From contig VWZW01004141.1 of assembly GCA_013397115.1 (NCBI GenBank), positions 2,332,963 to 2,396,962 of the forward strand: 64,000 nucleotides of DNA, in the 5' to 3' direction. Below the pieces are notes generated by a model. That model was not told the origin of the DNA. It saw only the letters and a program-made list of their open reading frames with translations, and made no database searches. The stretch is from Edolisoma coerulescens. Its lineage: Eukaryota > Chordata > Aves > Passeriformes > Campephagidae. Shown here in pieces: positions 51,544 through 63,269 of this stretch (within the stretch, counting starts at the first letter, position 1; each line of letters starts with the position of its first letter). A program made the position numbers and the translations under genes.

Positions 51544-52062
51544 AAGAAGTGGGCCCATGTGAGCCTCATGAGGTTCAACAAGGCCCAAAGCAAGCAGGGT
51601 CCTGCACCTGGGTCGGGGCAAGCCCTGGTATCAATACAGGCCAGGGCACAGAGGGGTTGAGAGCAGCCCTGCTGAGGATGGCTTGGGGTCATGAGCAGGA
51701 GGAAACGCTGAGCATGAGCCAGCTGTGGTGGGCACACAGCCCAGGAAGCCAACAGCATCCTGGGCTGCATCAAAAGCAGCATGGCCAGCAGGTCAAGGGA
51801 GGGGATTGTGCTCTGATTTTCTGCCCTTGTGAGACCTCACCTGGAGTGCTGCATCCAGTTCTGGGGTCCTTAGCCCAGGAAAGACACAGACCTGTTGAAA
51901 GGGAACAAGAGAAGGGCCACATCTTTAGATACATTCGAGGTGAGGTTGGACAGGGCTCTGAGCAACCTGCTCTAGTTCAAGTTGTCCCTGTTTGTTGCAG
52001 GGGGCTTGAACTAGTTGACCTTTAAAGGTTTCTTCTAACCTAAGCTAGTCTATGATTTCACG
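51544..52062 (+). mobile_element. CR1 LINE, 5'-truncated, with internal deletion
   Basis: Clear avian CR1. The first part (51544-51920) covers the end of the reverse-transcriptase ORF (recognisable as GTGGGCCCATGTGAGCCTCA, GGTATCAATACAGGCC, CATCCTGGGCTGCATCAAAA, GAGACCTCACCTGGAG). The last part (51921-52062) is the 3' end (GGTTGGACAGGGCTCTGAGC, TGACCTTTAAAGGTTTC, TCTATGATTTCACGG). The two are joined near 51920 after GAAGGGCCAC. A normal copy carries several hundred further bases between them, so this copy has a large internal deletion. Frames are broken by indels; the 158-codon + frame (51549-52025) is not the RT frame. Same orientation as ADK. Confidence 0.93.
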
Positions 52063-55000
52063 GTCCATAGTGTATTTCTGTACTTCAAAAAGAGAGATTA
52101 ATTTTTTTGCAGGCCTAAGGGTAAGAAAGTAAGTTTCTTCCTCCTTCATTGCAGTCTTCTTGGGAGTGGAGGAAAATTCTTTAATGCGCATCTCCTGTGA
52201 CAAAATGCTGTCTTTTTAGAAATACGGTTCAGGAAAAGAGCTGGTGAGATTCTCTGCAACTTAACAGCTGACCATAAGCTTCTTAATAAGAGCATGAAGA
52301 GTAACACAGGGTGTCACCAAACATGTCTTGTTAGTGTTGTAGTGGCAGGGTGCACACAGACAGGGGAAGTCAAAATTCCTTTTTTCAGAGGAAAACTCAG
52401 TGTTGTCTTATTTGTGTCAAATATTTGTATTTTTCCTTTCGGTCCGTGAATTGTCGTTCTGCTGTGAAATTAGCCTTTTTAGTGCTGTTTGGAGCATTGA
52501 TTTTTTAAAATGATTTATGCAGTACTATCCCCTTGTAGCTTTTCTGTAACTTGTGATTTTTTTTTTCTTTGTTCTGTTAGGTTGGTGCCCCTCTGCCTTG
52601 CCCTGCCCTCCCCAGTTCATTGCATATGCTAATTTCTCCCCCCTTCCCCCAAAGGTGACCCTCTGAGATTGTGACTATGGAGTGAAGAGATGGACTGAAT
52701 TGTCATAGGCTGTGGGATGTGTTATTTTTAGCTGCTGGCATTTCAGGCTGGAACACTTCATTCTGTCGTGCTTGTTAATGAGTCATCTGGAGAAAATGGG
52801 CTTGCTTTCAGAGAGGGTCTGTAGCAAATAATAATAGGCTAATCTCTGCAGGAGATACTCTGTCAAGTAACTAAAACTTCAGCTAGAAAATGTGTTGAAA
52901 TGGAGACTAATCTCCCTGTAAGAATAAGCGTGCACTCACTATTATTATTGTATTATCATGTATATGAAAATGTCAAAACAGGAAAACTTACGAAGAGCCT
53001 GGTAATGGTATAATAGTGAAACATTTTTGAGGAAGAAGGTTAATTGGAAACAGTCACCTTTTAGAGATAGAGAGGAAAATATAGTCGCTTCCTAATTCAG
53101 AACATCATACACTTTCTATAATTTGAATGCGTTACCTAGTTCTAGAGGAATCTCCTGAAAAGACTCCTGAGTAGAGGAGCACTATATAAAGCTTGTGCCT
53201 TTGAGAGAACCCTAGATTTATTAACTTCATGTATTATTTTTAAGGATTAGCCAGCATCTTTGCTTTGCTTCCTAATGAAGACTATATTTAATTTTTTTTT
53301 TCTTTTCTGTGTGCAATTTGTGGTCTCTCCTTCCCTCTTCTCTCAAGGTTTGAAGGTTTCGTGTTGATGTAGCATGGGAGGCTTTGTTTTGGAGATGAAA
53401 ATATCACCCCTCAAGCAAAAAGCTTAATGTAAGAGCAACTAATCAAAGCTGTTGATCTGGTTGCATTGTTTTTGTATTATTGAAATTCCAGACTTTGGTA
53501 GTGCAGATGATTAATTTGCTTTAAAAAGCGCAAATATTTAAGGTGAACTGTTTGAAAGACAATATAAAAAAGACTCCCAAACCCTATTATATAGCGGAAA
53601 TGATTTAAAGAATAGCTTGAGTATCAAGTCTTTTTGTCACTTTAGGTACTTGTAATGCCGCTTACCATCTGTACAGTTATCTTATTTTGTTTATACATCT
53701 TCCTCTTGTAAAGCATATTGCACGTCTGAGGACTCCTTTCTGTTTTGGTGGCAAAAGGATGTTTCCTTTAGAGCTAATAATTTTTGCTCTCCATTGATTA
53801 TTTAGGTGTTTGGGTTTCCTCTTGATTTATCAATGGACTACTGAGATAAGAGAATACCTCCTCTTACCTTATTGGGATAAATATTTTTGCATTGTTAGAA
53901 GGTGTTGACCCTTCAATGTATATTGTTTTAACTCATCTTCTCATATTGTTGGGGTCACTCTACAAAATGCTTTGAACCAATCCAGTGTAATGACTGATAC
54001 TACCAGCGTCTGCTGCTCCTAATTAACCCACAAGGCTTGGACTGCATTAGTCAAGAGAAATTATTTTACATTTTAGAAATTTGGCAAATACCTACATTAT
54101 GAACAGTAGTGTTGAGGTCAAAACAGTTGAGAAACCTATAAAAAAGCTTGTGTAGGTATCAAGTCAGTTTACTACAGTAGCATGGAAGCTTTTTCCGACT
54201 ATCAGTCGGTGACTGTCTTAATGTATATTGAAGACAGAGCTGTACTGAGAAACAGGGAGGATAAAGAGAACTAAACAGGAAATATCTCTTGGTATTTACT
54301 GATGGTTGTGCTCAAAGCAGGGTTTTCTGCACTCATTATTTGTTCACGAGGAAAATTATTAGAGTTCACTGCATGTTAATAGGAGCTTAGAGTGGATGCA
54401 TAAAGTCTTCTTGGTCTACTTATATCTCCTGATCTATTTTTAATGTTTTCCTGGGTTAAATGTGCCAACTGGCTACTAATTTAAAGAATTTAAAATAGCA
54501 CAAGGGTTGAAGAAAAAAATATTTTTTAGCAGTGTAGTTGCATTGACATGAACCATTCACATTATTGTAACAGAAAAAAATTGGTTTGGATTGTGGTTAA
54601 CAGCTGTCACACCATTATTTTGGACTTGGTGTTAATAGAGAGTATTACTTAGGTTAAATGTCTCTTGATCTGAGTGATGCATGGAAACAATTAGTTTATA
54701 ATTCGCTTTTGAAACAGCTCTGCAAAACTTTCTAATATCTTATTGGCTCTGAATCGGAACCCAAACTTTGCACCTAACACGTTTTTTACAATTTTTATGT
54801 ATTTACAGATAAAAGTACAAACTGTAAAATTTCTGTAGTAGAACGTTTCTGTCTAGCATGTGTGAGTGTGCCTATGGATTTTTTGTGGGTGGTTTTTTTT
54901 GTCAGTTCTTTACAGTTTAATCTCATTTGTACTACAGCTTTAGATAATCCAAATTGTAGCAAAGATACAGTCTAAGATCTCATGATGACTAAATACTCTC

Positions 55001-56760
55001 AATATTAAAATATTCTTGGCAAATACTTTAAGTTAAACAAATTTTCACTTTGATGTGAGCTGGAGTAAGTTGATGCTTGTGAAACAGCAGTTTCAATTAG
55101 CATTCACTAAAGGTTTATTGACAGTTAACACCTGGTCTCTACTGTGCCAAGTGGGAAGTATCTCTTGCAGTCTCTTATATTTGTTGCATAATTAGGATTA
55201 TGATCTCTAATTTGCTTTTAATTTTGTAAATCTAGTCTTACTTTCAAAATAGGTTAGCGTTACTTTTGTTCCTGCATGTTTATTGTAGATCAAAGGTACT
55301 GATGTTAAAAGGATTAAGCTCGCTACTTTGTAATATGATGAGCAACTTGGCCTTTCACTGTTTAGTTAGCAAGTAAATTTGGACACGAAAAATTTACTGG
55401 TAGGTCTCATAAAGCACATACTCTTCCCATGCTACTTCTGAGAAGCAAACAAAAAACGACAGTTTTTTAGAAGTAGTATTCTCATACACAAGCTGCCGGA
55501 TGCTTACTGGGAACATCAGGAGCAAGTGTAAATGTTGTAATGCTGCTGAGAAATAACAAAGGAAATGACCTTGTTCCTTAGAGCTCCAGAACAGAATTTG
55601 GTGTGTCCAAGGATGAAGAAGATAAATGCTGCATTCTTTTCCCTGCCTGCAATGTCTTTTGATCCTTGTTGTCTATGCATAAGGGCAGAGAGCTGTTTCT
55701 CCCTACAGTGTTTTGCAACAAATACTATAGCAAAAATCCCTAGATGTATCTACAGAATGTTTGAGTCTTGGCTGTTGTTTTGGAAGATCTTCTTTCAAAA
55801 AGACAGTGGGAGGAAAGCATGCAGTTGTAGTGAATTACTGAACTGACAGAAATTCTTTGTAATAGTGTTCTTGATTACTGTCCTTATATTAAACTTCTTA
55901 AAATATTTTGAATAGAAATTTAATAGAGGGAGGGATGTTATAGTAATTATGTATTATACACAAATTTTAGGGTTTGGGAAGGTGCTCTGTGTATCTGTAG
56001 TGTATGTATTTTTAGTGTTTAGAGATAGAATCAGAAATGTGATCTTTTAATAATCTAGTGGTATAGGGTGGGGGGTTTGTGGAGGATTTTTGTTTGTCTG
56101 TTTTCATTTTCCTACACCATTTTAGAATATCAACAGAAAAACTTGCCTTGTGGCTGATACTTCTGAGTGTAATCATGTATATTTTTGAGATAATGTGAAG
56201 GAGGATATCCAGATAATCTGGAATCTAGCTCTGCTTTTCAAGAACACTTGCATAAATTTGCCTCTGCTGAAAATAAAACTTGGAGAAATTTCTTTAAATC
56301 ATGATCTTAAGAGCTAATGTGTTTTAACCTTACATTTGAATGACTGTTACTTCTTCCATCTTGTTTCAATATGCCTAAATGCAAACACATGTGGAAAATG
56401 TTCTTTTGGCTTTTATCAAACTGACATTTAAGTGCATTTTTTTCAACCTCGCTAACATTTGTGGTAAAATATTTCAAAGCTATGAATCTTGCAATTTGCC
56501 TATGCATTTTTTTCTTCTTTCATATATTAACATTTGGTACTCATAATCCTAACCTGGTTGGAATTACTGGCTTTTTTCATTTGGTGTTTGTTTGGATGAG
56601 GTGATTAGGAAAATACTTCATGTGAAATGCTAGTTTGCAGCAGTAAATGCTTCCATGGAGAGTCACCGTTCTGTGAACTTTAGTAAATAAAGGAGAAAAA
56701 TATGATGATCTGCTCTATTCAATTGTGGGAGTTGTATTCCTACCAAATTTAGCTTTCTGT
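52063..56760 (+). other. ADK: ADK intron 3 segment: no gene recognised
   Basis: AT-rich intron. A C-rich stretch at 52585-52665 (TGCCCTGCCCTCCCC and a C/T tract) brackets an octamer-like ATATGCTAATTT (52624-52635). A candidate regulatory block lies at 53330-53600. The open frame 55565-55846 matches no protein I know. Confidence 0.5.
53330..53600. promoter_or_regulatory. Candidate conserved noncoding block
   Basis: Non-repetitive, balanced-composition sequence with several motif-like words: CTAATCAAAGCTGTTGATC (about 53440), GATGATTAATTTGC (about 53506) and AAAAGCGCAAATATTTAA (about 53523). The impression of conservation comes only from composition and motif density. Confidence 0.2.
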
Positions 56761-56779
56761 TGTGTTATGTGTCCGTGGT

Positions 56780-56985
56780 GCTAACCTGCCTGCAACACTT
56801 CCTTCTTAGCAGGCTTCGTTCTTCCCCTTTGCTCCCCTACCCATTCCCGAGCTCTTTAATTCTGTGCCAAGCTAATAAGAACTAGCTCTGCATAAAGTCA
56901 GCCGTTGCCAAGCAGCTGTTACAAAGTTTTCTCATGTACCTCTTTGATTGTACCTCATTTCAAAAGGGGATTTTTGCTCTTTCAG
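56780..56985. promoter_or_regulatory. Candidate regulatory block with paired NFI half-sites
   Basis: Two exact TGCCAAGC words (NFI-type half-sites) lie at 56865-56872 and 56906-56913, 41 bp apart, about four helical turns. The second runs directly into an E-box CAGCTG (56913-56918). TTTAATTCTG and CTAATAAGAACTAG flank the first. The block is GC-balanced and non-repetitive in an AT-rich setting. Function is inferred from motifs only. Confidence 0.3.
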
Positions 56986-59900
56986 GTTCAACTTTAAGTA
57001 AGAGCAAACAATTATATCTGTATCTCAATCTTAATTTGTTACATCTCGAAGACTAGGGATGAAATTGTTCATATATATATAACTATCTTTTCTAGGGTTT
57101 GAACTTTGAACACTGAGTCGTACGGTTTAGGCAGAGAAATTAGGTACACTCTTTAGAATTAAAAGATGTGAATTGCTTTTCTTTTTACTCACAGAATTTG
57201 TCCTAAAATATTCTCCCTTCTACTTCTGTTTAAAAATAATACTCTCTGATTTAATTATCATGTTTGAATCTCAAGACTAGACCTTTTGCTTAAATGTAAA
57301 TTAAATTTTACTTAGGATGAAATTATGAGGGCTTCAGCTTGCCTGCTAACACTGACCAGGGAAGGTTGTCTTTCAACAACATGTGCCCCATCTGCCTGGC
57401 GGTGTGGCTGCCTGCATTGTTCTGGCATTGGCCCAGGCTGTGATGAAACTGAGAATGTGACAGATGACAGGCTTGTCCAGATGTACGCATAACTGTTTCT
57501 GCCATGCCCTGCAAAATAATCAGGATGCAGGTTTGGCATTATTTAGTTGTTTGTGTTGATTTATTCTTTGAGGGTTTCCTTAAAAATTGAAATAATATTT
57601 GGTATTGTTTTTTTGTAGTTTTACTGAGCTTTTAGTATTATTAGAACAGGTTGTAAAATATGATGCTCGCTCTCTTATATACTTTTTTCTCTAATTTATG
57701 GAGTGATTTCATAGGCAGTTGGACACAGGTTACTTAATTTGAAGATTTAAGTAGATTTTAAAAAAATGCAATTAAAAGGATCAAACATCCAACTGTCAGC
57801 GTTTTAGTCTGGTTCTCCTCACAGCTGAACATTTAAAGCTATTGCCATGTCTTAATATGGCTGCTTCTTGCCAGTAAAAATAAATATCTGGCAAAGGTGT
57901 CAGAATCACCATTAATTATGATTTTTAATTAAAATCTAATTAAAATTCATCCAATACCTTAAAAACATACCAAATTGTTGTCTACCTTCCTCTCTAGAAG
58001 CATCAACAATGCCTGTGTCCCCAGCCCCAACATACCTTCAAAGAAAAGGAGTTATAGACTTGCGTGCAGCTTGCAACCTTTTATTGATTATTTAAGAGGT
58101 TTCCATCTTAGTGGTTTTGAAGATTTTTATAACACCAAACAAAATATACAATCCACTGAAAATACTTTATTATTGTTATACGAAATAACCTGATTTTTTT
58201 CTTACATTCAGGCTGTCATAATCTGGTTATCTGGCATTCAAAAGGGCAAAAAATTTTTTTCTCTCTTCTCTAGCTGCTTTTGGCAGGTGATTTTTTTTTT
58301 TGTGTAGCTCCTGCTGATGTGTGCTATTGAGTACATCTTAGGTAATAAGCAGATATATCAAAAGATACCCAGGGCAACACACCCTGCTGAAAAACAAGAG
58401 ATTACTTTTCTCTATTTCTTGCAGATAAGTAGCTTCTGACATATGCATCAGGAATGTTTTTTCTGGTGCACTCTATGTAAGACAGAAATGCTGGTATTCT
58501 GTGGCCATTTTACTCTTCAAAAAGGGTGGGGTTTTTTGTAGTTTAATATAAATTGTGTCATAAAACTCAACAGCATTACTTGAATTGCTTTAATTTTACT
58601 TAGTGTAGCTCCACTGCCTTATGTTGTCTGCTTTTGGTTGGAGGGAATGTTTTATGTCCTTATTTTTCTTGTCCGTTTGATTTTGGAACCCTGGTGAGCC
58701 ATACATGAGTGTATCTGTTGCCGTGTAACAAGAAGATAGTTCCAGCTCCAAAACCCTCAGATTTTGTGTATAAAGCAAGTTACGAGAGATGGGTATTGAT
58801 CCACGAGAGGGTTGCCAGTTATTAGCTGGAGAATAGCCTCGGGAAATCACACAGCCTTGCTGATGACTTTTTTTTGACATTATGGTGAAAGATAGTTTGA
58901 AGGAAGATTTAAAGTAGTTTTGCTAATAGTCACAGAAAATTCTAGTAACTGGACATTGGATGATATCATGGGTTAGTGAGAGAAAAGCTATTTTTGTTGA
59001 CAGCTTTGTGCCCAGAGGCTGTTGTAAATCTGAATGTAGCGAATGAAGGATGGTATGTTCAGTGCAAAACACTTTGCAGGGCCTTGGAAATGTGGAGAAG
59101 TGACTTCTGCTTGCAGTGACTGAGAAGGGGCTCTGAGAGAGCTGGGGCGAGAGGCAAGAGCTGCTCAGAGGGGTAGCTGACGCAGATGATCTTTGCAGGT
59201 GTCTGAGGGGATTAGATGTTACAGTGAGTGCATTTTTCTCTACAGTACGGTAAATCACGCTTTTAAAGAGGTGCTGTGAGAAGGAATAGTGTAAGGCTTA
59301 CACATAGTTTAGTAAGAGCACACAGAGAAAGTGCCTAGTGATGCTCGGGTTATGAATGGTCTGAGAGTCAGACAGGGTGGTGAAATTGTCAGCAGTGATA
59401 TTTACTGGGGGGAAATTCTAACAGCTGTCTCCAGCTTGAGGTAATGGTATGGCATATGTAAGAAGAGTCTATGCCTTCTAAAAATAAGCCTCCATCTCCT
59501 GTAATGTAAGAAGGTGTATTTTGTTTAAAAAAAAAAAAAAAGGCAGATTATATTCTCATTCTTGTTTGTGTTCTTTTGTATAATAGCTTCTTCTACTACC
59601 AAGTTATAATTTTTTTTTAATAGCCATTAATTCTGTCAAAAGTGAGGCTACTGAACAGCCTCACCTTTCAGTATCAAGTTCAATTAGGAGTATGTTCTCT
59701 TTTGAAAAAGAGAAAAAAAGCAACTGACAGAAGTGTTATTGCCTTTACTGTAACTGAGCAAAACATTAATATACCCTCTTTGGTCAGTGCTAGAGGTGAT
59801 CAGCAGTATCTCAGCTGAAAACATATGCTGCTGCAAATGCAAACTTATTTTTGTTAAAATACGCTTTAATGTGATGGACAAATTCCTGGTGCTAAAAGTA

Positions 59901-62696
59901 GGGGCCCCTTTATATGGTGCCGATCATGGGATTTATTATTCTGTTATTTAAGGTAGTGGTATGTTGCTAGGTCAGGAGAAGGGTCATGGTTCTCAGATAC
60001 AGAACAGCCTTAGAAATACTGAGAAAAAACAACAACTGCAGAACGTGAAGCAAAAATAATATTCAGTCGTGCTCATAAGGTTCTAATTTTCTTGAATTAT
60101 CCTAAGTGTGATAACAGCTTAGTTCTGAAGCACACACAGCAGCTCTGTTCAGCATTCCTGAGCCTTGGAGCAGTTTCTACAGTTGAACTTCCTTCCTTCA
60201 AGTGGAGGGTTTTCTGAAAGCAAGCACCGTGTTTCTGAGGCGTGCTGGAACGAGTTTTCTCTTTGCAGGTCAGGCACACAGCACACAGTGACAAAGTCTG
60301 TGTTCCCACGCTGCCTGTGCCATCTGCTGACATTGGGAAAAATGTCCGTCTGACTGTTCATCTTAAGATAAAAAACCATCAGCATTCTGAATTTTGAGGT
60401 CATTCTTGATACAATTCATGCTCTTGTGGATTAAAGCAATAAAATTTATATTGTCCTTCTGATTTGTCATAGAAAATGACCAGCAAAATTTACTTTTCTT
60501 GCAGCTGTATGAACTTGTTATGTTTTATCTAAGAGATATTTAGAGATGTTGAATTCACCATGTTAATTCAAAGAATAGGAGTTGTGTCTTTTTATGTTCA
60601 ATCTGAAATAGTGTAACCATCATTTGTCTTACTGTATTAAGTAGTTGTTCAGATTATTTCTTAGATTACATAGCTGTCATCTTGAAATTTTTATAATACA
60701 GATGGTATTTTATAGCAATTTCCATTCTTTTTCCTCCATATTCAGATATTGACTATTTTATTCTTCATTTGAACTGCAAGATAATTATTTAAACACATAC
60801 TTACGTAGACAAAGTGCTGCTTACATAGGTGCTCAACTGAAGTATACTGTGTTTATAAGGTTTAACATACCATTAAATAATGTGAGCATGGAAAATTTTT
60901 GAAGTTCCTGTAGGTAAAATAATTGAAATATCAACTTGCATGCTTATAGATATACAAGAATATAAATATACAAGAATATAGATATACAAGAATACAAAAA
61001 TTGCATAGTACATACTCAAATTGAGTGAAAAGGCAAAATGTCAATTAAATTAAAGAAAAAATATTGCCAAGATGCTTAATTAGTTCATGATGGTTTGTCT
61101 TTGCTTGAAAATCAATTGTTAAGAGACCTGTTGGGTTTTGTTATTTTTTTTCCCACTTTCAGCTACTTGCTGTCATTTAAGGTTTCAATTACTTGACATA
61201 GAATTGGTGGATAATTAGTAGTGTGGATAACTGTGAAAAGCATATGTAGTAATTTAGTTCTTGATTCTTTCTAATTGTCTGCCCATTGGTAGTTCGCTAG
61301 GGTAAGTAGCTCATTGTTCAAACACTTTAAATGGAAAGTACTGTAGAAAGAAAAATGGTCTTATTGATAAGATGGTATTGAAAATAAAAACCTTTTAAAC
61401 AAACAAGTCATTATTTGGCAAATCTCTCCCCAAAGCTGCTGTTCACATAATGTAAGAAGATTGGGGTTTTGAGCAGGAAAAGTTAGGGCTGGTAGATAGC
61501 ACTCATCTTGCACTGTGATTGAAATAAAGATGTGTCACTCCTTAAAAAGATGCTAAAGGTAAACACGATAAAATATATTGGAATACTTCTAACTGGGCAA
61601 GGTTCATTTGTTGAAGGTAAAGCTGATGGGTATTAAAGGCAAATATATGCTATTAATTAGGGTTATTGAGGTAATTTTGAACCTCAGATTTGCAAACAAA
61701 TTTTGTGGTAAACATTTTGACTTGCCTGCAGGAGTACTTCCTTCTGAGTCTAACATCTTCTGAGGTTGCCAATCCTGCTGTTTAATCCACTCATTTTGGA
61801 GTGTGCTTGGAATTTAAAGGCATGATGCAGTATTTGTGCATAGCCTCCCTGCAGTCTCCATAACTCTCTCACTCCAGTTCCCTTTTCTATAGCATATGAC
61901 TAGAGAGGAGACTGCTTTTCAAGTGGTTGTATCCTCTGATCAGAGATGTAACATATATCCTGGACAACAGTGTCTTACAGGCACTGGGTCTTAAACAGAA
62001 AGCTTGATCTGAAATATGAGGGTAGATACTTCTGTCGAAAGTTTAAATATTTGTTTTAATATTCAAACCTAATATACTACTGAATGTTAACAGAGAATTC
62101 TGTATTTTCCTAGTAGTATGGCTTGAAAGATTTGAAATCTCACCTGGAGACACTTACCTTTTCTGTTATCAAATTTTCTCACGTACTACTAGATTGGTTC
62201 ATCAAAGTTCTTCACCTGTCAAAACAGACTATTTCATATGAAATCTTACAATATAGCACTATTGTTTAGGTTAAGTTAATTTTGAACTAGGCACCAGATA
62301 TCCTCAATCTTCTCTCTTAAGCTAGAAACAGAATGTAAAATTTAATGAGGTGGAATAAGTATCTGAATATCTTCATTTATGTAATTTTTCTTCAAGCATG
62401 TATTCTCCCAATATAACAGTTCATTGCAGTCGAGCTTATGCACCAGATAATTTTTTCCCCCCAATTGTTTACTCCACTTACAACTTTAAGGTGAAGAATT
62501 CAATTTGATGTCATACTTTGTATTGTGATTTGGACAACCTCTAAATAGGTATTTCCGGCTTGCATCATATCTAACAGTCAATGTGTGTGAATTTCTTGTT
62601 TTCAAATAATGTGATGTCATCTACTTCTAACCTTCATGACTCGTTTTGGAAAAAAAATTGTGAAGTTTAACTTTCTTCTCTACTCTTTCTTAACAG
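56986..62696 (+). other. ADK: ADK intron 3, last part
   Basis: AT-rich intron with a 15-A run (59527-59541), a three-copy 16-bp minisatellite (60945-60992) and a short (AT)n near 57070. It ends in a good pyrimidine tract (about 62671-62690) and TTAACAG. Modestly GC-richer pieces at 57320-57530, 59050-59250 and 60115-60360 were examined, and no gene or repeat family was recognised. Confidence 0.5.
60945..60992. repeat. Three-copy 16-bp minisatellite
   Basis: TATARATATACAAGAA repeated exactly three times (60945-60960, 60961-60976, 60977-60992), with only a G/A difference in the middle unit. It is followed by a partial TACAA. A likely recent expansion. Confidence 0.9.
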
Positions 62697-62775
62697 ATTC
62701 GAAGAACTTGTGAAAAAGTTCAAAGTAGAATATCATGCTGGTGGTTCCACTCAAAATTCCGTTAAAGTGGCCCAG
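62697..62775 (+). CDS. ADK: Adenosine kinase, exon 4 (partial gene)
   Basis: This 79-bp exon gives one base completing Leu and 26 codons: FEELVKKFKVEYHAGG then STQNSVKVAQ. It holds the PfkB-family N-terminal substrate motif, with Gly-Gly (human 63-64) and Asn68 of GGSTQN, which contact the nucleoside in the family. Against the human protein as I recall it, Asp50 is Glu and Ile70 is Val. It joins exon 3 in frame and ends on a codon boundary (CAG), so unlike exons 2 and 3 it is asymmetric and its skipping would shift frame. The acceptor is CTTTCTTAACAG. The donor GTTTGT is weaker than the other two. The following exons (starting Trp-Met in relatives) lie beyond the window. Confidence 0.97.
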
Positions 62776-63127
62776 GTTTGTTCTTCCTTAGCAAAGAATT
62801 ATTGGTAATTTCAAGTGTTGTGTTTGAATCTGCTCTTTGTTGTCTGTTTCGTGTTGAGCATTGCAGGGTGGCTGCTTGTGGTTCTGGTGCTCGGACTATG
62901 CTGATAGTGTTGTATGTGACTTGGTTTGAAGTTTTGCTCTTTAGTCTTTTCACACGTGTTCTGCTAAGGTTATAGCTACAGCTACAGTATACTAGGAGTG
63001 AAAAGCTTTGTCAAAGATGTGTGCTGGAAGGGGAAGAGGCGAGGACAAGGTCCCTAGCTGCAGTTCAGAATCTTACACTGAGAAAAGTCACAATGACAGT
63101 GGGTAAACAGTGAAGTTGTTCAGTCAC
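62776..63127 (+). other. ADK: Start of ADK intron 4
   Basis: Begins with GTTTGT. Open frames on both strands at 62762-62975 continue from the exon but have no recognisable content. Nothing else was seen. Confidence 0.5.
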
Positions 63128-63269
63128 TGATCTTAGAGATTTTCATAACTTACCAGGATGAGTCCTTTGGGCAGGCAGATCTAAATTTGAGGCTGTCCCT
63201 GCTTTGACTGGTGGGTTGGACTGGAGACCTGCAGAGGTCCTGTCTAGCCTCCATTGTTCTGTGATTCTA
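63128..63269 (+). mobile_element. CR1 LINE 3'-end fragment
   Basis: GATCTTAGAGATTTTCATAACTTACCAGGATGAG, then TTGAGGCTGTCCCTGCTTTGACTGG, GGGTTGGACTGGAGACC, GCAGAGGTCCTG and TTCTGTGATTCTAA, follow the CR1 3' end in order and finish in the expected ATTCTRTG-type terminus. About 140 bp, 5'-truncated, in the same orientation as ADK, and of a different subfamily look from the copy at 51544. Confidence 0.88.

Noticed and set aside
51549..52025. 158-codon + strand frame
   Set aside because: It runs through the CR1 element in a frame other than its reverse transcriptase and crosses the deletion junction.
59527..59541. 15-A run considered as the tail of a retrocopy
   Set aside because: No gene-like body precedes it and no target-site duplication was seen. 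CR1 and LTR elements do not end this way.
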